Source of the DNA: SIAQ01 sp964484265
Lineage (GTDB): Bacteria; Planctomycetota; Planctomycetia; Gemmatales; Gemmataceae
DNA length: 64,000 nt
Direction: 5' to 3'
NCBI GenBank assembly: GCA_964484265.1
Contig: CAZAFH010000006.1
Coordinates: 62,001 to 126,000, forward strand
The notes beneath the pieces are model-generated. The model was not told the DNA's origin, did no database searches, and saw nothing but the letters and a program-made list of their open reading frames with translations. The translations under genes and the position numbers were made by a program. Shown in pieces: positions 34,981 to 43,616 of this stretch (the stretch's first letter is position 1; the number at the start of each line of letters is the position of its first letter).

Positions 34981-37074
34981 TCAGGATTTCTTGCTCACCC
35001 GCACCAACATCGGCGTCGTGGGATCGGCAACACGAACGTTGGGCCGCGCTGCCGCCTTTGGATCGCGGGCATAGGGAACCTGGGCGTCCGTCCGCAAGAC
35101 GACGCTGTAATCGCCCGGCGGAACATTGGCGGCCACGGTAAGCTTGATCTTCGCCTCACTCTGATCGGCGCCGATATCCGTCGTCGCGAATGTAATGCCC
35201 GGCGGCAGGTTCAGCTTTACGAGTTGCACCTTGCCCTTAAAGTCAGGCCAATAGCGCGTGACTCGTGCCGAGGTCTCGACCGATTCGCCGACGGCGACGT
35301 TTAACACCTCGGTGGGAAGCTGCACGGCGTAGGGCGCCGAGGCGCGCACTGCCAGGCATACTTCGCGCAACATCACCGAGCGATTGATATTCGCGACGGG
35401 CCAGCGGCGCTGCACGGGGCGGACTTCGCGTTCGATCTTTTTGCCATCGACTATCGCCCAGGCCTTGAGCTTGATGGCGCCTTCCCAATCAACCGCACCA
35501 GGCAGCGCCGTGATGACGACCGTCGCGAATTGGCCCTGCGGGCTTACGTGCACGGGCTCGCAGCGCACACCCGCAGGCAGTCCCTCCGCCTCGATCACCA
35601 CGGGGCCGGTGTGGTTGCGGCGGTTCAAGCACACCTCATAGAAGGCCGACCCGCCGGCACGCACGCAGGGGCAACTCGGCTCGTTCGGCGTTTCATGCAC
35701 CACGACGGGATAAAAATCCGGAACCACCGGCGTGACGCGCAGCACATACTGATACCGCGCTCCGCCATTGCGATATCGCTCCTGCACGAACAGTTTGTAC
35801 TCGCCATCCGCAGGAATCTTCAGCACGCCGACCGGATCGCGATTGGCCTGCGCCAGTGCGTTGAAGTTGATGCCATGATCGTCGAACGTCGCAATTTCCT
35901 TGTCCTTGGCGTCGAATACGATCACGAAGGGATCGCCCGGCAGTTCGAGCCGTTCGCACAAGAGGTCGATGGCATAGCTGTCGCCTTTCTTCGCGGCGAA
36001 GCGATACCAGTCGGCATCGCCGGGACGGTCGAATCGTCCGCAAATCACGGTCGGCAGCGTAATTGCCTGGGCGGACTTCGCGCTGTCGTTCGGTTCTTGA
36101 TCGAGCGTGATCGGCGCGTCGGCATAAGTCACCGTGATCGGATTGATCCCATTCTTGATAGGCCAAACCTGCACGCCTCTCGAATTCAAACTCGGCGAGG
36201 GAAGATGCCTCGCGAAAAGAAACCGCAACGGATCCGCAGTGACGTTGAAGGTATAGGGCATCTGTTCCAGCGGCACGTCATGAGTTTTCCATGGTGAAGG
36301 TTTTCCGCCGGGCAGATTTTGCCCCAGCAGAGTCAATTCCGCCCTCGCGCCAGGCTGCACGGCCATCGGATAGACATGATCAATGTGCGGCAGATTCGAA
36401 ATCACGAGCCGATACGGCAGACCGCCGCGAAACGTCATGTCGTTCACGCGGACGATATAGTCGCCATCCGCGGGAGCGGCGAAATCGAGAAACGGATCGG
36501 TGCGATGATGGTACGGTTTCGATTGCATCAAGTCCGATCCCGATGCCGAAGACAGCAGCAAGATCGGCGTCATCTGTGAATCGAGCCGATAGGCGAAGCA
36601 ATCGATCGTGACGCGTTCGCCTTTCTTTGCCGAGAAGCGGTAGAAGTCATCGCCGTTGTTATCGCTGGTCGCATTGATGACGCAATTCATCGGCACGGGT
36701 TGGGCGGTCTCGGGATCGTCGTTCTTTTCCTTCTCGGCGACTTCGGTCAGACCGTGCTGAACCGCAAAGAGACGCGCGCCGCTGATGCCAAACCGGCCGA
36801 CGACGCGAAGTTCATACGTGCCTGCCGGCACATCCGCGGCGATGGCGACTTTGAACTGCCGATCCTTGAGATGCGTCGCCGTGATGCCTGGATGATCGAA
36901 TCGCAGCGACTTGGCGTCGTCGAGATCACGGCCGACGATCTCGACGGTGACATCGCCGCCCGCCCTGCCGCCGATCGGCGTGACGCGATCGAGCCGAATC
37001 AATGGCAATTGTGCATCTGCACGCGGAGTGAAAATGGCGATTGCCAATACAGCGAATGTCAACAGTCGGTTCAT
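34981..37074 (-). CDS. Large exported protein with pre-peptidase C-terminal (PPC) domains
   Basis: A 697-residue secreted protein with a signal peptide ending RADAQ. An IPT/TIG-like beta domain (residues 25-105, TPIGGRAGGDVTVEIVGRDL) is followed by PPC-type domains, each starting after EKNDDPETAQPV or DQEPNDSAKSAQAI and containing DDFYRFSAKKGERVTIDCFA or DADWYRFAAKKGDSYAIDL. The last 200 residues are further beta-sandwich repeats. Such planctomycete proteins are predicted cell-surface or periplasmic and usually accompany surface cytochrome genes. No catalytic site is visible. It is divergent from the MNIO operon. Confidence 0.85.
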   Translation of the reverse strand: MNRLLTFAVLAIAIFTPRADAQLPLIRLDRVTPIGGRAGGDVTVEIVGRDLDDAKSLRFDHPGITATHLKDRQFKVAIAADVPAGTYELRVVGRFGISGARLFAVQHGLTEVAEKEKNDDPETAQPVPMNCVINATSDNNGDDFYRFSAKKGERVTIDCFAYRLDSQMTPILLLSSASGSDLMQSKPYHHRTDPFLDFAAPADGDYIVRVNDMTFRGGLPYRLVISNLPHIDHVYPMAVQPGARAELTLLGQNLPGGKPSPWKTHDVPLEQMPYTFNVTADPLRFLFARHLPSPSLNSRGVQVWPIKNGINPITVTYADAPITLDQEPNDSAKSAQAITLPTVICGRFDRPGDADWYRFAAKKGDSYAIDLLCERLELPGDPFVIVFDAKDKEIATFDDHGINFNALAQANRDPVGVLKIPADGEYKLFVQERYRNGGARYQYVLRVTPVVPDFYPVVVHETPNEPSCPCVRAGGSAFYEVCLNRRNHTGPVVIEAEGLPAGVRCEPVHVSPQGQFATVVITALPGAVDWEGAIKLKAWAIVDGKKIEREVRPVQRRWPVANINRSVMLREVCLAVRASAPYAVQLPTEVLNVAVGESVETSARVTRYWPDFKGKVQLVKLNLPPGITFATTDIGADQSEAKIKLTVAANVPPGDYSVVLRTDAQVPYARDPKAAARPNVRVADPTTPMLVRVSKKS

Positions 37075-37257
37075 TGGTGGTGTTTCGCGTGCCGAGTGGC
37101 GCTGACTGCACCACGCAGGCGGTTGAGTATTGTCGCAAACGTATTACGGCTATCTTACGGCTCTTGCTGACCAAGGCATCCAACTTTTTGCCTTCGCGAA
37201 TCGTCTTCTTCATGTGTATACTGGTGATGTGAGTCACTAATCGTCAGGTGCCGCAAA

Positions 37258-37476
37258 ATGAAGCTCTCCAATCCGATTCTGCAATCGCTGGCGATCGCTG
37301 TCGCCAGCGTCGGCGTCAGTGGGTGCGGTTACCTCCGTCCGAGCAGCGAACAACCGACGACGACGCATCAGCCTGCGCCGAACTTCGATCCACCGACCTG
37401 CCTGCCCGAAGGCGCTGACGACGACGTGGATCCGATTCCGCATAAAGATCCCTGTCCTTTCTGTGGCCGCGGATAA
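37258..37476 (+). CDS. Putative MNIO-modified precursor peptide 1 (lipoprotein-like)
   Basis: A 72-residue peptide with a signal peptide and lipobox VSGC (Cys23). The mature part is Pro/Asp-rich and ends with Cys48, Cys66 and Cys69 in the context DPCPFCGRG. It starts a four-gene operon; an AGGTG site precedes the ATG, and a TATACT box lies at 37217-37222, without a clear -35 at standard spacing. Its neighbour at 37489 is a paralogue with the same layout. Small exported Cys peptides next to a DUF692 (MNIO) gene are the usual substrates of that enzyme, so this is a likely RiPP precursor. The modification and core limits are inferred. Confidence 0.75.
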   Translation: MKLSNPILQSLAIAVASVGVSGCGYLRPSSEQPTTTHQPAPNFDPPTCLPEGADDDVDPIPHKDPCPFCGRG

Positions 37477-37488
37477 AGGAATACGAAA

Positions 37489-37692
37489 ATGAATCTTCCG
37501 CCGAAGGTACTACAAACTCTCGCCGCGGCCGTCGCCGCCGTCGCCATTGGCGGGTGCGGCATTGCTCCTAGCTGGCGAGCGCCCAAGTCGGGTGAAAATC
37601 CTGATAAGAGCGGCAATACAAACGGCCCCGACCGCGAACAGCCAGGCAAGTTCTGCCAGCCCGACGGCTGCCCTGGCTGCGGCATGGGATGA
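37489..37692 (+). CDS. Putative MNIO-modified precursor peptide 2 (lipoprotein-like)
   Basis: A 67-residue paralogue of the preceding peptide, 12 nt downstream. The lipobox Cys is at the same position (IGGC, Cys23). After a Lys/Asn/Pro linker, Cys56, Cys61 and Cys64 form GKFCQPDGCPGCGMG; the shared C-terminal pattern is CP-x-CG-x-G. Its stop overlaps the MNIO start (ATGA), a strong sign of joint function. If cut at the lipobox it would be lipid-anchored; if instead only signal-peptidase cut, Cys23 would remain a free residue. It is likely the second substrate of the MNIO. Confidence 0.75.
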   Translation: MNLPPKVLQTLAAAVAAVAIGGCGIAPSWRAPKSGENPDKSGNTNGPDREQPGKFCQPDGCPGCGMG

Positions 37693-38558
37693 GCACCGCG
37701 CCTCAACCACTGCTCGGCCTATCGCTAATGCTCGAAGACGACTTCCTCCGCGCGGCCTATCCGCTCTTTCAAGCCGGTGAAGTCGAAGTGCTCGAATGGA
37801 GCTTCGACTGCGGCTGGCCGCCAACCGTCGTGCCCGCCTGGGCTGAGGGGCTGCTGCGATTTTTCAGCGATGCCGAGCGCCTGCTCGGCCATGGCGTGTC
37901 GTATTCCGCGCTGTCGGCTGGCGTCGAGCGTGAGCAGGACGCCTGGCTTGCGAATCTCGGCCTGGAAATCAGGGCGCGATCGTATCACCACATCTCCGAG
38001 CATTTCGGCTTTTCGAGCTCGCGCAACTTTCATCAGTCCGCGCCGCTCCCCGTGCCCATGAACGAAACCACGCTGAAGCTTGGCCAGGATCGCTTACGGC
38101 AATTGGCCGAGGTCGCGAGGGTTCCGGTCGGGCTGGAGAATCTCGCCTTCGCGTTCCATCGCCGAGATGTTGAAGACCAGGGCCGATTCCTCGAAGCGCT
38201 TCTCGCGCCGGTCGATGGATTCCTCCTGCTCGATCTGCACAATCTCTACTGCCAGACCAAAAACTTCGCTTGCTCGCTCGACGATTTGCTGGCGACCTAC
38301 CCGCTGCACCGCGTGCGCGAAGTGCACGTGTCGGGCGGTTCCTGGAGCGGAGCGCAGAATTCGATTCGCAGGGATACGCACGATGGCCTCGTGCCCGACG
38401 AGATTTTCACCTGGCTTCCCGAAATTCTAAGCCTATGTCCGAATGTCGAGGCAGTGATTCTCGAACGGCTCGGCGGAACTCTGATGCCGGTGGATGACGA
38501 ACCGTTCCGCGCGGATTTTCGTCGCCTGGCGGAGGTGCTCAATGCCGTCGCGGGATGA
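37689..38558 (+). CDS. DUF692 / MNIO-family peptide-modifying oxygenase
   Basis: A 289-residue TIM-barrel protein of the DUF692 family (multinuclear non-heme iron oxidative enzymes), which modify Cys, Asp or other residues of ribosomal peptides. Family signatures are clear and in order: SEHFGFS (E104, H105), PLPVPMNE, VGLEN (E150, N151), LLLDLHNLY (D182, H184, N185), REVHVSGG (H213), DTHD (D229, H231), VPDE (about 236-239) and VILER (E259). These supply the expected iron ligands. It overlaps peptide 2 upstream and a 67-residue gene downstream. The substrate and product cannot be read from sequence; modification of the C-terminal cysteines of the two peptides is inferred. Confidence 0.93.
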   Translation: MSTAPQPLLGLSLMLEDDFLRAAYPLFQAGEVEVLEWSFDCGWPPTVVPAWAEGLLRFFSDAERLLGHGVSYSALSAGVEREQDAWLANLGLEIRARSYHHISEHFGFSSSRNFHQSAPLPVPMNETTLKLGQDRLRQLAEVARVPVGLENLAFAFHRRDVEDQGRFLEALLAPVDGFLLLDLHNLYCQTKNFACSLDDLLATYPLHRVREVHVSGGSWSGAQNSIRRDTHDGLVPDEIFTWLPEILSLCPNVEAVILERLGGTLMPVDDEPFRADFRRLAEVLNAVAG

Positions 38559-38745
38559 CCTCGCCGACTTCCAGGACGCGCTCCTGGATCTGCTAGCGCA
38601 AGAAATACTGCCGGAGGAGTTGCAATCACGGTTAGCATCCGACGACCGATTCACCCCATTCGGCGACTACGTGCAGGCGATGGAGCCACGCATGCTCGAA
38701 GTCGCCGCCCAGCTGGTAAAAAAATGGGGCAAACGGGCGGAGTAG
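38542..38745 (+). CDS. Small MNIO partner protein candidate
   Basis: A 67-residue acidic, helical protein starting at ATG 38542, 4 nt after GGAGGTG and inside the MNIO 3' end (17-nt overlap). It reads LADFQDALLDLLAQEILPEE and FGDYVQAMEPRMLEVAAQLV. MNIO enzymes usually work with a partner protein that recognises the leader peptide (for example MbnC-, TglI- or DUF2063-type). Position and co-translation suggest this role, although it is much shorter than those partners and I see no diagnostic motif. It ends 48 bp before a convergent gene. Confidence 0.7.
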   Translation: MPSRDDLADFQDALLDLLAQEILPEELQSRLASDDRFTPFGDYVQAMEPRMLEVAAQLVKKWGKRAE

Positions 38746-38792
38746 AGTCTGCGTCATCACTCGAAACAAGACAGCACTTCGGAAGCCCATCG

Positions 38793-39641
38793 CTATTTTT
38801 TAGACATCAGTTCGACTGTGGACTTCGTGGTTGCGAGTATCTCGAGTTCCGCGTTGCCGAAATTGATGAACGTCTTCTGAACGGATTGCGTAGTCCGTTC
38901 CGGCGAGGAGCCGTCGATGCATCCGTCGGCCTTGAGTTCCAGGTCCATGGTGCAGCCTGCCTTCAATGTCCCCGCGGGATAACCCGTGACACCTGAGATC
39001 GGCGCACGGGCGCGAAGCTCGATCGAGCCGAATTTCCTACCATTCTTGGCGAATGCCTTGACGAGTTTCGCCGTTCCCGTTGCTTTTTTCTCGTCAAACT
39101 GAAATGGCTCATTGCTGCGAAGGAATGCGGACTTGATGTCCCAGGCCGCGCCGACTTTTGCTGGTTGCTCGGGAAAATACAGATCGAAATCGTTGATGGA
39201 GGGATTGCGATTGAATTCGCCCAAGAAATAGGATTGCTGAGTGCCCTTTACCGGTCCTTCGCCAACGATCGTGAACGTGAACTTGTCTTTTTCCCTTTCA
39301 ATCAGAACGGTTTTCCCATCCATCGGCAGCTTCTTCGTGGCGCCAAACGTCGTCTCCTCGGCTTTGTCGAAGTAGCGTTTCAATTTGATGGGCCGACCCT
39401 GATTATCCACTGCCAGGATTTCGGTCGTGTGGATATGAACCCGATCCGTGATTCTCTCTTTCGGAATCGGTTTGCCCAGGAAATCAAGCACCGATTTATC
39501 GACTTGTTTGTGAGTCGTGGTCACCTTGATTTGATCGCCGACTTTGCCCGTGTAGCGTTTGAACGTGCAAAGATCGTTCTCCTGACCATTGGCGGTCAAG
39601 GGAATCGCCAGCAGCAGTAGTTGCCAAAATACGCGGGACAT
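38793..39641 (-). CDS. Exported hypothetical protein
   Basis: A 282-residue protein with a signal peptide ending TANGQ. The mature part is beta-rich with strands such as VGDQIKVTTTHKQVDKSV and GRPIKLKRYFDKAEETT and few Cys (near GCTMDLELKADGC). No enzyme motif is visible. It resembles DUF6263-like planctomycete envelope proteins, but that is a pattern match only. It is convergent with the MNIO operon and lies upstream of the TPR kinase on the same strand, so it could be transcribed after it. Function unknown. Confidence 0.65.
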   Translation of the reverse strand: MSRVFWQLLLLAIPLTANGQENDLCTFKRYTGKVGDQIKVTTTHKQVDKSVLDFLGKPIPKERITDRVHIHTTEILAVDNQGRPIKLKRYFDKAEETTFGATKKLPMDGKTVLIEREKDKFTFTIVGEGPVKGTQQSYFLGEFNRNPSINDFDLYFPEQPAKVGAAWDIKSAFLRSNEPFQFDEKKATGTAKLVKAFAKNGRKFGSIELRARAPISGVTGYPAGTLKAGCTMDLELKADGCIDGSSPERTTQSVQKTFINFGNAELEILATTKSTVELMSKK

Positions 39642-39751
39642 AGTTTCTCCTTTTTAGACGGGAACTTGTCTATGGTTTCTGATTGTTCCAAAGGGCAATA
39701 CGATCTGACGGCGAAAATCCTTCAATGGTAAGGAAGCGCGCCGATCCGGCG

Positions 39752-42700
39752 TCACCGGATGGAGCCTATCACTCGGCGAACGTCGGTCCAGAAGGCGTTC
39801 CATTCTTGCTGTTCACCCTTGGTGAGTTTGGCCAATTCATCTGCGTCGCGCACCGACGCCAAGTCGGGCGAGCTCAGCCACTTCTCCAGCATCTTCTTTA
39901 CTTCCTGTTTGATGAAGAACGGTTGATTTGCGATCGCTTTCTCGAAGGTGGCGAGATCGGAGCGCAGCCATTCCAGGGCCTGGCGCCGCAGCGCGGGCCT
40001 CTCTGTTGGCGTGGGGGGATTGACGCCTTCGCCGTTGGCGGCCCTGACCGCAGCATGGGCGATTGCGAAGCGCGGAATCGCCGTCGGATTTCGCCCAAGG
40101 ATCTGTGTGTAAAGCCGCACCGTGTCGGTGTATCGCCGAATCTCGTGGCAGACTCTCGCCAGATTGATATGTTGTTGAAGCGAAACGCGCTCGCCGTTCT
40201 CTTGAAGAACATCGGGCAAGAGGATAAAGAGTGCCTGCATCTCTCTCGTTGTCTGAATCAATCCTTGAATCGGCACGCTCGATTGCCCTTTATCGAAGGT
40301 GTCGGCACGCTCCAGAGCCTTTAATGCCTCGGGAAAATTACCGAGAGATCGCATGCACAGTCCTAGGTCGCAAAGTGTCGTTACGTCTTCTGGATCGAGT
40401 TCGAGTGCCTTCTTAAAGTTAATCACCGCACCTTCGAGATCGCCTTTCTGCTTGAGAAGCCTTCCAAGGTTGTTGAGAGCGTAAGTATTCTTGGGATCGA
40501 TCTCCAGTGCCTTTCGGCTTGCATCCACGGCGCCAGCGATATCATTGGTTTCCAGCAGCACGGCGCCCAGATTCGTGTAGGCTCGCCCAAATTTAGGCTC
40601 CGCCTTGATGGCCGCCCGAAACGCGGCGACGGCTTCCTTCCGCATCCCTCGTGAATGCATCAAAACACCGAGGTTGTAATGTCCTTCGGGACGTTCCGGA
40701 GTAGCAGCGATGGCCTTGTTCAGATTCACGAGAGCCTCGTCGAATTCACCCCTGGCGTTCAAACGAACGGCGAGGTTGATCAACGACGGCGAATGCCCCG
40801 GGTTCAAGCTGATAGCTGCGCGATAATAGCCAATCGCTTCCTCTTTCTCGATCACGGTTCCCCTCGACAGGAATCGCGCCAGCGCAAACGTCAACGGGAG
40901 GCTTTTCGGGCTTTTGTTCCATCCGGATCTGAGTAGCTTCTTTCCCTGATCGATCGGAAAGTATTCACCAAAAGCGGCGAGGAAGCGCGGCGGCTGCTCC
41001 TTGTTGCTCATTCGCTCAGCCGCAATTCGCTGCTGATCCTTTTTCGCCGATGCGACCGAAGCACGCCAGGCATTGCGATCCGCGTCGGTATCCAGAGCGG
41101 CGAGCAATTCGAGCAAGCCCGCCTGTTTCGGTTCGACAAACAACCAGAGGTCCAGCGCTCCTAGGATTTGCTCGCGAATCGGCGAGTCTTTTAATCGCTC
41201 GACGGTTGCACCCTTCTCCTTCCAATCGATCTGATGCTCTTGAAAAACACGCGGAAGGTCGCGGCGTGCGAAAGAAACGTCAAAGGCGCCGCCAAGCGTA
41301 GTCGCCTGGGAATCCCAGATTCGGTTGAGTTCCTCGAGCATCGAAACCTGGCGACTCAAGGCAACCTGGCGCGTCTGCATCAACCCGTCGTCGCGCGCAG
41401 CGTCATCCTCCAGACGCCGCTCTGCCTGTTTCAGCGCGATGGTGGCCTCTTCGATTTTGTCGGCGCGGAGCGACTTTTCCACTTGATCCTGCGCGAGCTC
41501 GATTGCCGTGCGGGCGGCGGCGGCGCGGGAGGCACGCTCGCTTCGGTCCGTTTCCGCCTTGCGCTCGGCGTACCAGGCAAAGGCGCCGCCGACTAACAGC
41601 GATAACATGATGGCTGCGACCAGGCCATATTGCACGCGCCGGCGCTTGCGTTCCTCCAGCGACTTCGCCTCGGCAGCCGCGAAGGCCCGATCGGCTTCAC
41701 GCAGACGCCTCTCCAGTTCCAGACGGTGGTTCGCGACCGCCTGGGCTACCTCGGCGGCGTTGGCCGGCCGATCTCCAGGATCAGACGCCAGACAGCGCAG
41801 CGCCAACGCAACTAGGTCGCGATCGGCATCGCATGCCATCAATCGTTGCCTGGCCCCGTCGAGACTGGCGCGCTGGGCCGATTCCAAGATGGGCGGCTCG
41901 TAGGGAATCCTGCCTGTCAGAATCTGGCAGAGTATCGCCCCGAGCGCGAACACGTCGGTGCGCGCATCGACGCGATCGTGTTCACCACGGGCCTGCTCGG
42001 GCGACATGTATGCCGGCGTTCCCATGATATCGCCTGGTTGCGTCTCCAAATTCAAACTGTTAGCCGTTGTGGCGGACTCGGCGCTCTCGACATCAGAATC
42101 GCCGAGAACCTTGGCGAGGCCCCAATCCATCACTTGCACCTCGCCGGCGGCGCCGATCATGACGTTGCTCGGCTTGAGATCGCGATGCACGACTCCCTTT
42201 GAATGAGCAAATGCGACGGTCTGACAGATTTGTTCGAAAAGGTGCAACGCCTTGCCGCGCTCGACTTCGGAAAGGTTGTTTTGTGCCAAAACCTCGGCAA
42301 AGGTTTGTCCCTGAACGAGCTTCATCGCCAAGAACGGTCGGCCGTCGGGCAGCGTGCCCAGGCGATGCGCCGCCGGTATGCCGGGGTGCTCGAGCCGCCC
42401 TGTTATTTGTGCTTCGCGAATAAACCGCTGAATGTCCGTCGAGCGGCAAGTTTCGGAGGAGCGTATCACCTTGATCGCGACCGGTCGCGCAAACTCTGAA
42501 TCCCTCGCTCGAAATACGATGCCCATGCCGCCGCGACCGAGTTCTTCGTCAAGGACGTAACCAGGCACCTGCGGAGGGATCGTATCATCGTCCTGGAGTA
42601 TGGAGGACAACTCCCTGCGGTACTGAGGAAAACGCTGAAGGTAATCCGGAACATTCACCTTCTGATTACATAGCCGACGGACGCGGTATTCCAGCGAAAT

Positions 42701-42952
42701 CAGTTCAACGACCGTATGTCGATCCGCTTGGAGATAGGGATATCGGGCCAGCCAATCCTCGACGGAGGTAGATTCGCCGCGGCGGAGCCGATACTCCAGT
42801 TCGAGGCGGACCAGATCGAGTAGGAGGTCTGCGCGCTGCTCGATCGAGACACGAGGAAGAAAATCGTCGATCGATGGGCAGCCGCCGGACTGCCAATGGC
42901 CTTCGAAGGAATCCGCAACGGCGTCATAATTTGGGCGGAAGGTGGTTTCCAC
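39752..42952 (-). CDS. Ser/Thr protein kinase with TPR repeats
   Basis: A 1066-residue membrane-linked kinase of the planctomycete type. A short conserved leader domain (about 1-120) precedes the Hanks-type kinase domain, with glycine loop GRGGMGIVFRARD, invariant Lys in VAIKVI, catalytic loop HRDLKPSNVM and DWGLAKVL (DFG-like with Trp for Phe). A transmembrane helix (about 445-465, AAIMLSLLVGGAFAWYA) is followed by a charged helical region. TPR repeats (about 720-880) contain ALVNLNKAIAATPERPEGHY and AYTNLGAVLLETND. The TPRs could bind proteins. Substrates are unknown. It is divergent from the ECF sigma factor, with one small membrane protein gene between. Confidence 0.92.
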   Translation of the reverse strand: METTFRPNYDAVADSFEGHWQSGGCPSIDDFLPRVSIEQRADLLLDLVRLELEYRLRRGESTSVEDWLARYPYLQADRHTVVELISLEYRVRRLCNQKVNVPDYLQRFPQYRRELSSILQDDDTIPPQVPGYVLDEELGRGGMGIVFRARDSEFARPVAIKVIRSSETCRSTDIQRFIREAQITGRLEHPGIPAAHRLGTLPDGRPFLAMKLVQGQTFAEVLAQNNLSEVERGKALHLFEQICQTVAFAHSKGVVHRDLKPSNVMIGAAGEVQVMDWGLAKVLGDSDVESAESATTANSLNLETQPGDIMGTPAYMSPEQARGEHDRVDARTDVFALGAILCQILTGRIPYEPPILESAQRASLDGARQRLMACDADRDLVALALRCLASDPGDRPANAAEVAQAVANHRLELERRLREADRAFAAAEAKSLEERKRRRVQYGLVAAIMLSLLVGGAFAWYAERKAETDRSERASRAAAARTAIELAQDQVEKSLRADKIEEATIALKQAERRLEDDAARDDGLMQTRQVALSRQVSMLEELNRIWDSQATTLGGAFDVSFARRDLPRVFQEHQIDWKEKGATVERLKDSPIREQILGALDLWLFVEPKQAGLLELLAALDTDADRNAWRASVASAKKDQQRIAAERMSNKEQPPRFLAAFGEYFPIDQGKKLLRSGWNKSPKSLPLTFALARFLSRGTVIEKEEAIGYYRAAISLNPGHSPSLINLAVRLNARGEFDEALVNLNKAIAATPERPEGHYNLGVLMHSRGMRKEAVAAFRAAIKAEPKFGRAYTNLGAVLLETNDIAGAVDASRKALEIDPKNTYALNNLGRLLKQKGDLEGAVINFKKALELDPEDVTTLCDLGLCMRSLGNFPEALKALERADTFDKGQSSVPIQGLIQTTREMQALFILLPDVLQENGERVSLQQHINLARVCHEIRRYTDTVRLYTQILGRNPTAIPRFAIAHAAVRAANGEGVNPPTPTERPALRRQALEWLRSDLATFEKAIANQPFFIKQEVKKMLEKWLSSPDLASVRDADELAKLTKGEQQEWNAFWTDVRRVIGSIR

Positions 42953-42996
42953 GCGTGCTGCTCCTGAGGTAAGAATGCCAGGCGATGCTGTGCCCC

Positions 42997-43410
42997 TTAT
43001 TGATTGATATCGTCCGCTTTCGAACCTACTATCCGCGTGACACGTTTGCCATATTCGATCCCACCCTGAGTCTTGACTATTAGTGTGCCCTTGTCTTTCA
43101 GGATCGCGATCTCGCTGTCGGATAATGTGAATGTGCTTATGGCGAAATTATCGCGTCGTAGTTTGGGGTGAATCGACCAGGCCTCGATGCGGACCTTTCG
43201 TTCCTTCGGAAACAATTCCACCGACATGATGTTGTCGGCTTCCACGCCAGTCATGTTAACGCGAACGATGCCTATCTGTTTCTCGATAACAGAGCGGGCG
43301 ACTCGCGCGACGATGTCGTTTGGGACGTACTTGTAAAGTACGAAACCGAAACCGGCCAAGAGGAGAAATCCAAGGCATCCGACAACCGGAACTTCCTGTC
43401 GATAGCTCAT
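42997..43410 (-). CDS. Small membrane-anchored hypothetical protein
   Basis: A 137-residue protein from ATG 43410, with AAGGAG 8 nt upstream. The N-terminus has one transmembrane helix (PVVGCLGFLLLAGFGFVLYK). The rest looks like an extracytoplasmic alpha/beta domain ending VTRIVGSKADDINQ. No family recognised. It sits between the TPR kinase (same strand, about 45 bp away) and the divergent ECF sigma factor, so it could be co-transcribed with the kinase. An in-frame ATG at 43443 would add 11 residues without a clear ribosome-binding site. Confidence 0.7.
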   Translation of the reverse strand: MSYRQEVPVVGCLGFLLLAGFGFVLYKYVPNDIVARVARSVIEKQIGIVRVNMTGVEADNIMSVELFPKERKVRIEAWSIHPKLRRDNFAISTFTLSDSEIAILKDKGTLIVKTQGGIEYGKRVTRIVGSKADDINQ

Positions 43411-43616
43411 ATGCCACTCCTTACGGTTTTGAACTGTTTCCAAAGGAGATGCGGATTCTCATGTTGTTCCCTTCAGATTTCTTTCGCTTTGTTCTCGAAT
43501 TGAACTAATTGCAACTACGAAACCCTCATGTTGTCGTTGGCAAGTCACACGGGTATGGGCAGTTTCAAGTCGAAGTCGTTAAATAGAAGTAACTCTTACC
43601 TAGGAGATCATGGCAA

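Noticed and set aside
37041..37232. Short ORFs in the gap before the MNIO operon
   Set aside because: No ribosome-binding site or domain pattern; they overlap the start of the divergent PPC gene.
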